NCBI GenBank assembly: GCA_016928395.1 | Contig: JAFGKV010000063.1 | Location: 4,106 to 68,105 of the forward strand | DNA: 64,000 nucleotides | Reading direction: 5' to 3' | DNA from: Candidatus Fermentibacterota bacterium | GTDB taxonomy: Bacteria > JAFGKV01 | In this document: positions 35,819 to 44,356 of the stretch, piece by piece | Layout of the letters: every line of letters begins with the position of its first letter | Numbering within the stretch: position 1 is the stretch's first letter | The notes under the pieces: generated by a model | Seen by the model: only the letters and a program-made list of their open reading frames with translations | What the model was told of the DNA's origin: nothing | Database searches by the model: none | Translations under genes and position numbers: made by a program

Positions 35819-36680
35819 GTCTTCCTCCCGCGCGGGTGCGCTCACTTCGCGAGAGCACGTAGAAGACATTACCAAGAAGGATGAACACGATGATGATGAG
35901 GTGAACTATGGACTGCACATCCATGCCCCTCCTGGCAACCCGAGCCCTGTCTCGCAACTCAGGGTAGGCACTGGCAAGGAGCTCCTCGTACTCGGCCGCC
36001 CCCTTCAGCCCACCCAGAAGCCCGATCATCTGGCCGGCCTTCAGATAAGTATAGTACTTGGGCGCGGAGACCGCGGTGGCCCCGACGGCCACCGTCTGCC
36101 CAAACTGGGCATTGACGAGGTTTGCCCAATACTCGCCCAGAATGCCGGTTGCCAGGCTTACGGCCACGCCGATCTGCGGATAGCCTCTCACCTCCTGCAT
36201 GAGAGGAATCTCTTTTAGAGGAATGCCCCGATGATCCCGGGGAAACGCTGCCGAGATATCTTCCGCCATCCTGCGCATCACCGCCTGGGCGCCGTCTTTG
36301 TAGCCCAGGTAGACGAAATCGCGGCCCTCTTCAACGGAGAACTCACCAGTCACTCGATCCAGGCTTCCCTGGGCCATGTTGGGCCCACCCAACGGAAACA
36401 ACGCCAGCACGACCACCCTGACACCACGCGTGAAGCAATGGCGTAGAATCGCATCGGCCATGGGATCTAGCTCAGGAGCCGAGCTGGGGCCGTAGTCGAA
36501 TGAGAGCATGAGAACATCCTGCGGGCCAAACGACTCAACCCGCTGGAACAGGGCTTCCACGGCGGGGGTGGTCAGGATTGGCAGGCCCATGGGGATGAGG
36601 ACCGGGAGCAAGGCGCCCACGGCAACCAGGAGATAGACCCAACGCCGGTCAATACCGCCTACCTGTTGTGCATCCGACAT
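35805..36680 (-). CDS. Cassette protein C: membrane-anchored protein of unknown function
   Basis: A 291-residue protein with one transmembrane helix near the N-terminus (about 15-35), a soluble alpha/beta domain, and one helix near the C-terminus (about 258-278, VHLIIIVFILLGNVFYVL). The soluble part begins DVLMLSFDYGPSSAPELDPM, followed by a Rossmann-like segment (RVVVLALFPLGGPNM). No family is assigned. It starts with ATG one base after the stop of gene B, with GGGAGA ahead, and its 3' end overlaps gene D. Confidence 0.75.
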   Translation of the reverse strand: MSDAQQVGGIDRRWVYLLVAVGALLPVLIPMGLPILTTPAVEALFQRVESFGPQDVLMLSFDYGPSSAPELDPMADAILRHCFTRGVRVVVLALFPLGGPNMAQGSLDRVTGEFSVEEGRDFVYLGYKDGAQAVMRRMAEDISAAFPRDHRGIPLKEIPLMQEVRGYPQIGVAVSLATGILGEYWANLVNAQFGQTVAVGATAVSAPKYYTYLKAGQMIGLLGGLKGAAEYEELLASAYPELRDRARVARRGMDVQSIVHLIIIVFILLGNVFYVLSRSERTRAGGRLGPR

Positions 36681-36681
36681 C

Positions 36682-37320
36682 TTACTCTCCCGCCCCACCC
36701 ATATATGGGCGCTCGATGCCGAGAATGATCCTGATGGCCATGGATGCAGCTCCCAAGGCCGCACCGATGAGGATGCCCCGCTGCGCGGCAAGGTTGGGGA
36801 CATTCATGATCCACTCGGTCAGTGCGGCGCTGGGCGGGAGCACGAACTTTCCGATGGGCACCCGGCCCAGCATGACGATGACAGCCGAGATCATCAGGAT
36901 TGCAGCCTCGAGGTTCTTGACCCGGAAGGCCCGGAAGGCCGCCGAGGCAATCATGAAGGCGAGGAGGCTGAACATCGTGGCCTGCAAAGGAGTGAAGACG
37001 GTGTCGAAGAGCCAGTTGAAACCGACGGCCCTGCCCTGGGCCGATACAAACGGCTCCACAATGCCTAAAGAAGCCATGACCGCGAATGACGCGACACTCA
37101 CGATGGAGTTACGCCACCCGATGCTGCGCCGTCCAATCTTCTTGGAATGGTGCTGCAAAAAGCTGACGACGCCCAACGGCAAGGCGAACGCGGTCACGAT
37201 CATGAGGAGTTCATCCAGCTTCTCGTTGAGCCCCACCACCACTGGAGCGCTAACGAAGAAGGCGACGACGACGAAGGTGCCGGTGAGAAACGCGAGTAGA
37301 ACCGGTATTTGCCGCTTCAA
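36682..37320 (-). CDS. Cassette protein B: multi-pass membrane protein of unknown function
   Basis: The 212 residues have about six hydrophobic helices (IPVLLAFLTGTFVVVAFFV, LLMIVTAFALPLGVVSFL, and others). A basic loop HHSKKIGRRSIGWRNS lies between helices 2 and 3. No family is assigned. The start is TTG at 37320, preceded by AGGAG that overlaps the gene A stop codon region, a tight coupling. Confidence 0.75.
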   Translation of the reverse strand: MKRQIPVLLAFLTGTFVVVAFFVSAPVVVGLNEKLDELLMIVTAFALPLGVVSFLQHHSKKIGRRSIGWRNSIVSVASFAVMASLGIVEPFVSAQGRAVGFNWLFDTVFTPLQATMFSLLAFMIASAAFRAFRVKNLEAAILMISAVIVMLGRVPIGKFVLPPSAALTEWIMNVPNLAAQRGILIGAALGAASMAIRIILGIERPYMGGAGE

Positions 37321-37324
37321 GGGT

Positions 37325-38335
37325 TCACTCCTGGGTGAAGAAGTCGGCGAACTCGCCGATTCCGAGAGATGACAAGACCATCCCCACCACGATGAGGACG
37401 ATCAGCGCCGCCTTGACGAGATCCTGACCTTTGATAGAGCCAAGGATCAGCGGTTCCCGCGATAGGTACGCGCTGGCAGCGTACAGCTCTTCTCCGATGA
37501 GCGTGTAGTCACACGCCACCACGAAAAACGGGAGCTGCGCCAGCTCCGCGGTGCCGGCTACCTGGATGGCCCCTGCCGCATTGCCGGCCTCCGCCATAAT
37601 CAACGATTCGGCGTAGAATGAACCGATGAGGAAGTTGGTGGCAGGCTTTTCCCTGGTCATGAGCCCCTGAATCGCGGCCGTATAGGCGAACTGGTCATAC
37701 GTTACATAGTTGACCATGTCTTCCTGGAAATAGTCAGGCCGGCCGGCCTTCATGTACGCTTCCTTCACGACCTCACGCGCCGTGGCCAGGACAAGGGGAT
37801 CCTTGTTCGGCACCTCCAGCTGCGTACCATAGGCGGCTGTTCGTTCTGCAACATACCCAAGGATCGACATGGAGGCCACAGTCTGGATATTGTCCACAGA
37901 CATGATCCCCGGAATGTAGAGCACCTTGCGGCCCATCTCGGTAGCGCGGCCCACGGCCTCATCAACAGCGTCTAAACCAGCAATCTTCCGGATGAAGAGC
38001 GGCGCTCCCTTCTTGGCCAGACCAATGTACGCCAGTATCGCACCAGCAAAGAAGGTGAAGAGTAGCAATGCGTTCAGCCGCTCCTCTCGGAAAAACCTGG
38101 AGGGTGTAGCTGTGGTCTCCATGCCGCTCAGGGTGACCAAGGCTATGGCGGAGTCTGCCGAGGCGCCGGCCAGATCCGACATGCAGGGTGTCGCCGACAC
38201 GCACAGCATCAGCAGGGCCCCGCCGAACAGAACACTTGCCGCCCGCGCCGCCCGATGGACGGCAGAACATCGCCGCGACAACCACGGCACGAAGACCCTG
38301 GCTTTATCCCACCACCCAACGGTCATCGAGCCCAC
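37325..38335 (-). CDS. Cassette protein A: membrane protein resembling DUF6754
   Basis: The first of four linked membrane genes. Hydrophobic helices lie near residues 20-45, 80-100 and at the C-terminus (ALIVLIVVGMVLSSLGIG). The soluble core contains RKIAGLDAVDEAVGRATEMG, VLYIPGIMSVDNIQTVASMS and LPFFVVACDYTLIGEELYAA. These blocks match what I recall of DUF6754 proteins from uncultured phyla, whose function is unknown; I cannot confirm the name without a search. GTG at 38335 has GAAGGAG ahead; an ATG at 38326 is the alternative. It begins 6 bases after the rplI stop. Confidence 0.75.
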   Translation of the reverse strand: MGSMTVGWWDKARVFVPWLSRRCSAVHRAARAASVLFGGALLMLCVSATPCMSDLAGASADSAIALVTLSGMETTATPSRFFREERLNALLLFTFFAGAILAYIGLAKKGAPLFIRKIAGLDAVDEAVGRATEMGRKVLYIPGIMSVDNIQTVASMSILGYVAERTAAYGTQLEVPNKDPLVLATAREVVKEAYMKAGRPDYFQEDMVNYVTYDQFAYTAAIQGLMTREKPATNFLIGSFYAESLIMAEAGNAAGAIQVAGTAELAQLPFFVVACDYTLIGEELYAASAYLSREPLILGSIKGQDLVKAALIVLIVVGMVLSSLGIGEFADFFTQE

Positions 38336-38340
38336 ACCGT

Positions 38341-38784
38341 CTACTCCTTCACGACCCACAATTTGATCCGGGTAGTAACATCAGCGTGAAGCCTCAGTTC
38401 AACAGCGAAGATGCCCAAGGTATTGATGGGATCATCGAGGACGATCTTCTTCTTGTCAATATCGAATCCCTTTTCCTTGAGAAGGCCGGCAATGTCCGCG
38501 GTAGTCACCCGGCCAAAAATCCTATCCTCTTCGCCGACTTTGACTCGGGCGGTCAAGGACACCCGCCGCAACTGATTGGCGAGGTGTTGTGCCTCTCGAC
38601 GTGAGCGGCTCTCGGCCATCTGGGCCTGCTTGTCGCGCTCCATAAGCTGGTTCCGCGCGGCATCGCTGGCTGGAAGCCCCGTGCCGCGGGGAATCAGGAA
38701 GTTGCGGGCGTATCCATCGGCGACCTTGACCACATCGCCGCGTTTGCCCAGCGTAGGCATATCCTGCATCAGAATAAGGTCCAT
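38341..38784 (-). CDS. rplI: 50S ribosomal protein L9
   Basis: A 147-residue protein with the L9 signature LGKRGDVVKVADGYARNFLIP near the N-terminus, a long central helix and the C-terminal domain. The ATG at 38784 has AGAGGAGAGAGAGG ahead; the much longer upstream frame is not coding. It follows ssb by 28 bases. In most bacteria rpsR lies between ssb and rplI; there is no room for it here. Confidence 0.95.
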   Translation of the reverse strand: MDLILMQDMPTLGKRGDVVKVADGYARNFLIPRGTGLPASDAARNQLMERDKQAQMAESRSRREAQHLANQLRRVSLTARVKVGEEDRIFGRVTTADIAGLLKEKGFDIDKKKIVLDDPINTLGIFAVELRLHADVTTRIKLWVVKE

Positions 38785-38812
38785 AACCTCTCTCTCCTCT
38801 CGCCGTCTCGGC

Positions 38813-39238
38813 TCAGAAGGGCATCTCGTCGTCCACCGGTTCGTCAAATGCCTCCCGCTCAGGGGGCGGGGGGGCGTACTCGCGATCACCCTCGGCCTTG
38901 CTGAGCATCTGCAGTCGTTGTGCGTGAATCTCAATGACACTGTGGCGCTGACCATCGGAGCTCTCCCAGGTCCGAGAATGGAGTCTCCCTTCAACCAACA
39001 CCGAAGAGCCCTTATGGGCCAGCTCTGCGACGCGCTCCGCAAGCTTCTGCCAGGCGACGATGGTGAAAAAGCTGGTTTCTTCTCGTGATTCGCCGCTGGA
39101 GTCCTTATAGTAGCGGTTCACCGCAATGCCAAAGGTCGCGACGGCTACTCCGGAGGGCGTGTACCGCATCTCGGGATCGCGGGTCAACCTCCCGGTGAGC
39201 TGCACGAAATTGAGGCTGGGCAGTCTCAGGTCCGCCAT
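38813..39238 (-). CDS. ssb: Single-stranded DNA-binding protein, second copy
   Basis: A 141-residue SSB. The OB fold is shown by LNFVQLTGRLTRDPEMRYTP, VAVATFGIAVNRYY and TIVAWQKLAERVAELAHKGS. The C-terminal acidic tip DDEMPF is the form used to recruit DNA-repair and replication partners. It lies between the first ssb and rplI. It shares the same length and layout as its neighbour, pointing to an old tandem duplication. Confidence 0.95.
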   Translation of the reverse strand: MADLRLPSLNFVQLTGRLTRDPEMRYTPSGVAVATFGIAVNRYYKDSSGESREETSFFTIVAWQKLAERVAELAHKGSSVLVEGRLHSRTWESSDGQRHSVIEIHAQRLQMLSKAEGDREYAPPPPEREAFDEPVDDEMPF

Positions 39239-39293
39239 GTCATGCTCCTCTCCACCCTACCAGACCCTGGGGGCGTTGGATCTCCATCGGATG

Positions 39294-39737
39294 TTAGAAT
39301 GGGAGATCATCCACCAGGTCGTCAACCTGCACGATGCTCTCCTCCTCATCGAGCCCTTCCGAACCGTGGGATTGATCGGTACGCGACTCGTCCATTCGGT
39401 TGAGGAACTGGACACGAAACGCTCGGATCTCCACCACAGTTCGCCGGGCACCGCCCTCTGTCTCCCACTGGCGGCTTTGCATCTCTCCCTCGATCAGGAC
39501 GGCGCTACCCTTCCGGAGGCGTTCACCTACGAGTTCGGCCAGGCGCTGCCAGGCTACGATATTCACATAACACACGTCCTCGCGCCGCTCACCGTCAGGC
39601 GAGCGATACCATCGATTCGACGCAATCCGAAAGTTGGCCACGGGCACGCCCGACGCGGTGTACCGCAGTTCAGGATCCCGCGTGAGATTTCCCGCAATAA
39701 ACACTCTGTTCAACGCGGGCAAGCGGAACTCAGCCAT
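39294..39737 (-). CDS. ssb: Single-stranded DNA-binding protein, first copy
   Basis: A 147-residue SSB paralogue: LNRVFIAGNLTRDPELRYTA, VPVANFRIASNRWY and VNIVAWQRLAELVGERLRKG in the OB fold, and the C-terminal tip VDDLPF. Both copies keep the partner-binding tail, so both are likely functional. It lies 82 bases after rpsF and 55 bases before the second ssb. Confidence 0.95.
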   Translation of the reverse strand: MAEFRLPALNRVFIAGNLTRDPELRYTASGVPVANFRIASNRWYRSPDGERREDVCYVNIVAWQRLAELVGERLRKGSAVLIEGEMQSRQWETEGGARRTVVEIRAFRVQFLNRMDESRTDQSHGSEGLDEEESIVQVDDLVDDLPF

Positions 39738-39819
39738 ATCGGTGCCCTCCCTATGTCAGAGCTCTTGGTCGGTGGCGGCTGGCCGGCTGATTGGATGGGG
39801 GCCGGACTACTGCTCACGC

Positions 39820-40266
39820 TCAGGTGTCATCCTCGACATTGTCGGCTCGCACGTCGCTGTCGTCAAGTTCGTTCTCATGCTCATCCCGATGGCTGTCGTC
39901 GGGTTCTGCCACCGGATGCTCCGCGGCCTCAGCCTGGCCCTGTTCCATAGCGACAGGAGAGATCATGCCTTCAGGCGAGGGAGCTTCCCGAACGATGGTG
40001 AGATACCGCAGAACCGATTCCTGCATTCGGTAGTACTGGTCGAGGGCCGCTACCGTCTCACCCTGCGCCTCAAACTCCACCAGGAAGTAGATCCCGTCAC
40101 GGCGATGCTTGATTGAATACGCGAGCTTGCGCTTTCCCCACTCCTCGATCTTGAGGATTCTCCCGCCTCGTGACTCGATCTGCTCCTTGACCCTGTCCAT
40201 GTGCTTCTCGAACGCATCTTCGGAAGCCAGGGGGTCGACAACTACCACGGTTTCGTAAAACGCCAC
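39820..40266 (-). CDS. rpsF: 30S ribosomal protein S6 with acidic C-terminal extension
   Basis: The 148 residues comprise a normal S6 domain (YETVVVVDPLASEDAFEKHM, WGKRKLAYSIKHRRDGIYFL, YRMQESVLRYLTI) followed by about 50 acidic residues rich in Glu, Asp and His. S6 partners S18 on the 30S platform; the S18 gene is not in this cluster. It starts with GTG after AAGGAGG. A hairpin in the leader may bind S6-S18 for autoregulation. Confidence 0.95.
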   Translation of the reverse strand: MAFYETVVVVDPLASEDAFEKHMDRVKEQIESRGGRILKIEEWGKRKLAYSIKHRRDGIYFLVEFEAQGETVAALDQYYRMQESVLRYLTIVREAPSPEGMISPVAMEQGQAEAAEHPVAEPDDSHRDEHENELDDSDVRADNVEDDT

Positions 40267-40288
40267 GCTATCCTCCTTGTATTCCCCT

Positions 40289-40309
40289 GCGCCCGCCTTG
40301 ACCGGGCGC
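40289..40309 (-). promoter_or_regulatory. Hairpin in the rpsF leader
   Basis: GCGCCCG and CGGGCGC pair perfectly (7 bp, 7-nt loop), 22 bases before the rpsF start on the minus strand. rpsF leaders of many bacteria contain an S6-S18-binding hairpin with a CCG element, but I cannot confirm that this is the same motif. It lies between the hppA stop and rpsF, so it could instead limit read-through. Confidence 0.4.
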
Positions 40310-40441
40310 CGCAGCCTCTCTGCCTCAGGCGACCGCCATGGGCGACGGCGGTGTCGAGACGAAGCTCCAATGAGTGTGCCTCACCATCCATGCTCAGCCA
40401 GATCGAGACCCCTGGCAGCATCTCTGGACCCAAGACCATGT

Positions 40442-42601
40442 TTACCGCAACAATGTGTACTTCACTACGAGCCCCGCAAACACAATGGATACCATCGACA
40501 TGAGCTTCAACAGGATGTTGAGCGAAGGCCCTGAGGTATCCTTGAACGGGTCTCCCACCGTATCGCCCACCACGGCGGCTTTGTGCGCGGGAGACCCCTT
40601 TCCACCGTGATGACCTCTTTCAATGAACTTCTTTGCATTGTCCCATGCGCCACCCGAATTGGCCATCATCACCGCCAGCACAAATCCGCTGACCAAAGAA
40701 CCCGCCAGCAGGCCGATTACCGCCTCGGCCCCCATGGCCACACCCACCACTATGGGGGCCAGTATGGCCACCAACGATGGAGCAATCATCTCCTTCTGCG
40801 CACCGGCGGTGGCTATGCTCACGCATCGGGCATAATCCGGTTTCCCTTCGCCAGTCATGATTCCCGCGATCTCACGGAACTGACGGCGCACTTCCGTCAC
40901 GATGCTCTGAGCGGCCCGCCCCACAGCCCGCATGGTGAGTGAACAGAAGAAGAACGGCATCATGCCCCCGACAAAAAGCCCCGCGATGATCTTGGGGTTC
41001 ATCAGATGCAGCCCCTTATCGACATCAAGGATCATGCCCATACGCTGCGCGACAATGGAAAGCTGATCACGATACGCCGCGATGAGGGCCAGGGCAGTCA
41101 GAGCGGCCGATCCGATGGCGAACCCTTTGCCGGTGGCCGCAGTGGTATTCCCCAAAGCATCCAATGCATCGGTGCGCCGCCGGACCTCCGGCTCCAGATG
41201 GCTCATCTCTGCGTTACCGCCGGCATTATCCGCCACCGGGCCATAGGCATCGGTCGCCAATGTGATGCCCAGAGTGGACAGCATACCCACGGCGGCGGCG
41301 GCCACACCGTAGAGGCCTGTGTTGATCGTCTGTTCGGGCGACAGCACCACGCCCGCGGCCAGAGCGAGCTTAATGGGAAGGAAGTAGGACAGCAGGATGG
41401 CTACTCCCACGACCAACACCGGCAATCCGGTGGACATCATGCCCACGGCGATGCCGCTGATGATCACCGTCGCCGGGCCGGTGACCGACGCGTCAGCAAT
41501 CGTCCGCGTGGGGCCATAGCGGTCCGACGTGTAGTACTCTGTGCTGAGACCGATGATGACGCCCGCGGCAAGCCCGGTGAGCACAGCCCAGTACACGCCG
41601 ATATAGTCCATGCCCAGTGATGCCCGAATAAGGAAGTACGCAGCGACGGCGACAAGGCCTGCGCTGACGAACACGCCGCGGCGAAGCGCCGCCAGAAGTG
41701 CCCCCTGCTCAGCCTGCTCGCCGGAACGAACGAAGAAGGTGCCGATGATGGAGGCAAGCACGCCGACGGCGGCCATGCTCATGGGAACCGTCACGCCTTT
41801 GACGCCCAATCCGGCCGCAGCAGCCAACGCGCCGGTGGCGACGATTGAGCCGACGTATGACTCGTACAAGTCAGCCCCCATTCCCGCGACGTCACCCACA
41901 TTGTCACCCACATTATCGGCGATGACCGCGGGATTCCTCGGATCATCCTCGGGTATGCCTGCTTCGACCTTGCCGACCAAGTCCGCGCCGACATCAGCGG
42001 CCTTGGTGAAGATGCCGCCTCCGACGCGGGCAAACAGCGCCTGCGATGAGGCCCCCATACCGAAGCAGAGCATGGTCGAGGTAATGGCGCCTATCTTGTC
42101 TGCGACGCCTCCCGGCAGCGGATGTGAGCCATAATACCAGTCGAGGAAGTAGTACCAGATGGACAGGTCAAGCAGCCCCAGTCCTACGACCGTAAGCCCC
42201 ATCACGGCTCCGCTGGAGAAGGCAACCCTGAGCCCGGAATTGAGGCTTCGCCGGGCGGCATTGGCGGTTCGGGCACTGGAGTGGGTCGCGACCGTCATGC
42301 CGATGAATCCACTGAGCCCGGAGAAGAACCCACCGCTGATGAAGGCGAACGGCACAAAGATGACCACGAGCTCAAGTCTGGCCAGGAGAAGGAGGACGAG
42401 GAACATAAAGACAAAGTAAATCGTAACTACCGTATACTGGCGCTTGATGTAGGCGCGAGCGCCCTCGCGAACCGCGGCTGCGATCTCTTTCATGCGGTCC
42501 GTGCCCTCATCAAGCTTCATGATCCTCACCGCGAGATAGAAGGCAAAGCCGAGTGCGACGATGGATCCGACCGGCGCCAGCCACAGCAGATCACTGAACA
42601 T
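40442..42601 (-). CDS. hppA: Membrane-bound ion-pumping pyrophosphatase
   Basis: A 719-residue integral membrane enzyme of about 15-16 helices that couples pyrophosphate hydrolysis to H+ or Na+ export. The catalytic core is visible: DVGADLVGKVEAGIPEDDPR followed by NPAVIADNVGDNVGDVAG. The segment LGNTTAATGKGFAIG carries alanine where potassium-independent enzymes have lysine, so this is the K+-dependent type. Whether it pumps Na+ or H+ I cannot decide. GGGAGA precedes the ATG. Confidence 0.95.
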   Translation of the reverse strand: MFSDLLWLAPVGSIVALGFAFYLAVRIMKLDEGTDRMKEIAAAVREGARAYIKRQYTVVTIYFVFMFLVLLLLARLELVVIFVPFAFISGGFFSGLSGFIGMTVATHSSARTANAARRSLNSGLRVAFSSGAVMGLTVVGLGLLDLSIWYYFLDWYYGSHPLPGGVADKIGAITSTMLCFGMGASSQALFARVGGGIFTKAADVGADLVGKVEAGIPEDDPRNPAVIADNVGDNVGDVAGMGADLYESYVGSIVATGALAAAAGLGVKGVTVPMSMAAVGVLASIIGTFFVRSGEQAEQGALLAALRRGVFVSAGLVAVAAYFLIRASLGMDYIGVYWAVLTGLAAGVIIGLSTEYYTSDRYGPTRTIADASVTGPATVIISGIAVGMMSTGLPVLVVGVAILLSYFLPIKLALAAGVVLSPEQTINTGLYGVAAAAVGMLSTLGITLATDAYGPVADNAGGNAEMSHLEPEVRRRTDALDALGNTTAATGKGFAIGSAALTALALIAAYRDQLSIVAQRMGMILDVDKGLHLMNPKIIAGLFVGGMMPFFFCSLTMRAVGRAAQSIVTEVRRQFREIAGIMTGEGKPDYARCVSIATAGAQKEMIAPSLVAILAPIVVGVAMGAEAVIGLLAGSLVSGFVLAVMMANSGGAWDNAKKFIERGHHGGKGSPAHKAAVVGDTVGDPFKDTSGPSLNILLKLMSMVSIVFAGLVVKYTLLR

Positions 42602-42741
42602 GGTGTCTCCCTTCCACGGTTCTCGATGTTCCTACTCTGGGCCGATACCCGTGCCGGCGGTGCCCCGGCACGACCGAAATAGCGCAAGGCGTCTGTGCCC
42701 GATCCTCGGACTCCTTGACAGGTGGCCGCGGTCCCATGGTG

Positions 42742-43386
42742 CTACGAGAGCCCAGCCCCTCCGGGCGAATCCTCTCCCTCCGGCGCGAGTCGCGCCCTCA
42801 TGGAATCCAGGGTCATTGCCGAGAACGCGCCCTGTTGAACGCAAGACTCAATCATCTCAGCGGCCTGCCTGCAGGCAAGTACAAAGCCTCTCTGCTCATC
42901 CCCCGTAAGCGGCCTCAGCACAAAATCACTGAGATCATCCTCCCCTGTGCGGAAACTGCCGACTCCGATACGAACCCTCACAAACTCATCTGTTCCAACA
43001 GCCTCGATGATGGAAGCCAGTCCTTTGTGCCCGCCGGAGGATCCACCCGTCCTCATCCGGATTCGGCCATCCGGCAGTGCGACATCATCGCACACCACCA
43101 CTAGCCGCTCGGGCGGAAGCCCCGTCGAGGACAAGGCCGAACTGACTGCCCCGCCACTCCTGTTCATCCATCCGAGAGGCTTGACAAGCATCACCGCCGT
43201 GGCACCTATCTGTGCCGGTGCGCGGGCCATCATGACGCTATTCTCCCAGAGAGAGACGCCGGCTCGATCCGCGATTTCCTCGATGACCCAGAATCCAAGG
43301 TTGTGTCGCGTTGTGTGATACGCCCCGCCGGGGTTTCCCAATCCCACCATGAGCCAGGCAGGCGACGCACACACACGACCCGACAT
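42742..43386 (-). CDS. pth: Peptidyl-tRNA hydrolase
   Basis: The 214-residue enzyme recycles tRNA from peptidyl-tRNA. Active-site residues are Asn-18 (VGLGNPGG), His-28 (TTRHNLGF) and Asp-100 (VVVCDDVALP), with KPLGWMNRSGG and GGSSGGHKGLASI supporting. It starts 9 bases after the rplY stop, without a clear ribosome site, so translation is likely coupled. rplY-pth is a standard pair. The C-terminal tail is a few residues longer than in E. coli. Confidence 0.95.
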   Translation of the reverse strand: MSGRVCASPAWLMVGLGNPGGAYHTTRHNLGFWVIEEIADRAGVSLWENSVMMARAPAQIGATAVMLVKPLGWMNRSGGAVSSALSSTGLPPERLVVVCDDVALPDGRIRMRTGGSSGGHKGLASIIEAVGTDEFVRVRIGVGSFRTGEDDLSDFVLRPLTGDEQRGFVLACRQAAEMIESCVQQGAFSAMTLDSMRARLAPEGEDSPGGAGLS

Positions 43387-43395
43387 GAGGGCCGG

Positions 43396-44031
43396 CTACG
43401 AGCCTTGGACCGATTCCGTCTCCTCTGTGACCGCCTGTTCGCCCTCCTCCGCGGTCGCCGCAACTGCCTCGATGCGCGGCCTCGCCACACTTGCCACTGC
43501 CAGCGTGGGGTCACTGAGGATGGCGCCGTCGGTCCAGGCGATATCGGAGACGTGGAGCGAACTCCCCGCCCGAAGCCCACCGACGTCAAGCACGAGGTGA
43601 TCCGGTATGTGGTGGGGCAGGCTTTTGATCTTCAGCCGCCACACGTGCTGCTCGAGATGGCCGCTTTCCTCCCGCACGCCGACAGGGATACCCTGAAGTT
43701 CCAACGGCACATCGACGACAAGCTCCTGCGTGGCCAAGACGACCTGGAAATCAAGATGAACGGGCCGGCCGGTCACGGGGTCTCGCTGCATCTCTCTCAG
43801 CAACGCCACTGACGGCGTGCGTTCGGTACCCACCGACAACTCGACCAACCGCCCCAGCCGCAGGCCCTTGCGGAGGGCTGATCGCAAGGCCTTCTCCTCC
43901 AGGGAGACTGACTCAGGATCGGTTTCCTTACCATAGACGATCGCAGGTACAAACCCCTGCCGCCGAAGCTTCCCTGCATTGCCCTTACCCAGCCCGGTCC
44001 GCGGCTGTACCTCCAGTGAAATCCTCTCCAT
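43396..44031 (-). CDS. rplY: 50S ribosomal protein L25, long (Ctc/TL5) form
   Basis: A 211-residue L25. The N-terminal 5S-rRNA-binding domain has RTGLGKGNAGKLRRQGFVPA and REMQRDPVTGRPVHLDFQ. The C-terminal beta domain has VDVPLELQGIPVGVREE and ends in an acidic tail. I chose the ATG at 44031 (GGAAGG ahead) over one 5 codons upstream. prs, often upstream of rplY, is not here. Confidence 0.94.
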   Translation of the reverse strand: MERISLEVQPRTGLGKGNAGKLRRQGFVPAIVYGKETDPESVSLEEKALRSALRKGLRLGRLVELSVGTERTPSVALLREMQRDPVTGRPVHLDFQVVLATQELVVDVPLELQGIPVGVREESGHLEQHVWRLKIKSLPHHIPDHLVLDVGGLRAGSSLHVSDIAWTDGAILSDPTLAVASVARPRIEAVAATAEEGEQAVTEETESVQGS

Positions 44032-44356
44032 GTTCCAACCTTCCATGTGGTGCAGACAGGTACCGCTACCCCAGTATGGCGCGTGCCATCGTTGCGTCGG
44101 CCCTGCTGAACGGAAATGACGCGGTGTGGCCGACCGTCGATCTCGTACGAATCCGGTCTCCTATCGACACCCGTGCGACTGAGTGGTGCACAGGGATGCG
44201 GCACACCATCGCTCTCATGAGATCGCGCGATGCCAAGTGGCCTTATGGATAGCCGCTCCAAAAAAGGGTACTTGACTGTACCGTCAAGTCTAGAGAACCA
44301 CGCACGCACCGCGACGAAGTGCGGTGTGACCATGAAAGCCCCCACGCCAGTGAACA
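44032..44356. other. Intergenic region, 325 bases, holding a terminator
   Basis: No gene or tRNA is seen. It contains the terminator at 44261-44289, so the promoter for rplY-pth should lie between about 44040 and 44260, though I could not pick a convincing one. Confidence 0.5.
44261..44289 (-). terminator. Rho-independent terminator of the fRMsr-like gene
   Basis: Read on the minus strand, ACTTGAC and GTCAAGT form a perfect 7-bp stem with a 6-nt loop, followed after ACCC by TTTTTT. It lies about 70 bases past the stop of the gene at 44357. Confidence 0.65.

Noticed and set aside
34970-35884. A 304-codon plus-strand open frame
   Set aside because: It is antisense to the SDR and cassette D genes, which have clear motifs and hydrophobic helices; its translation is polar and unordered.
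38785-38812. An rpsR gene between ssb and rplI
   Set aside because: Only 28 bases are available and no S18-like peptide is encoded in the surrounding frames.
41610-42134. A 174-codon plus-strand frame inside hppA
   Set aside because: It is a Ser/Thr/Pro/Ala-rich shadow of the transmembrane helices of hppA.
44032-44356. A tRNA upstream of rplY
   Set aside because: I looked for a T-arm (GGTTCGAATCC or its complement) and matching acceptor ends here and in the other gaps and found none.
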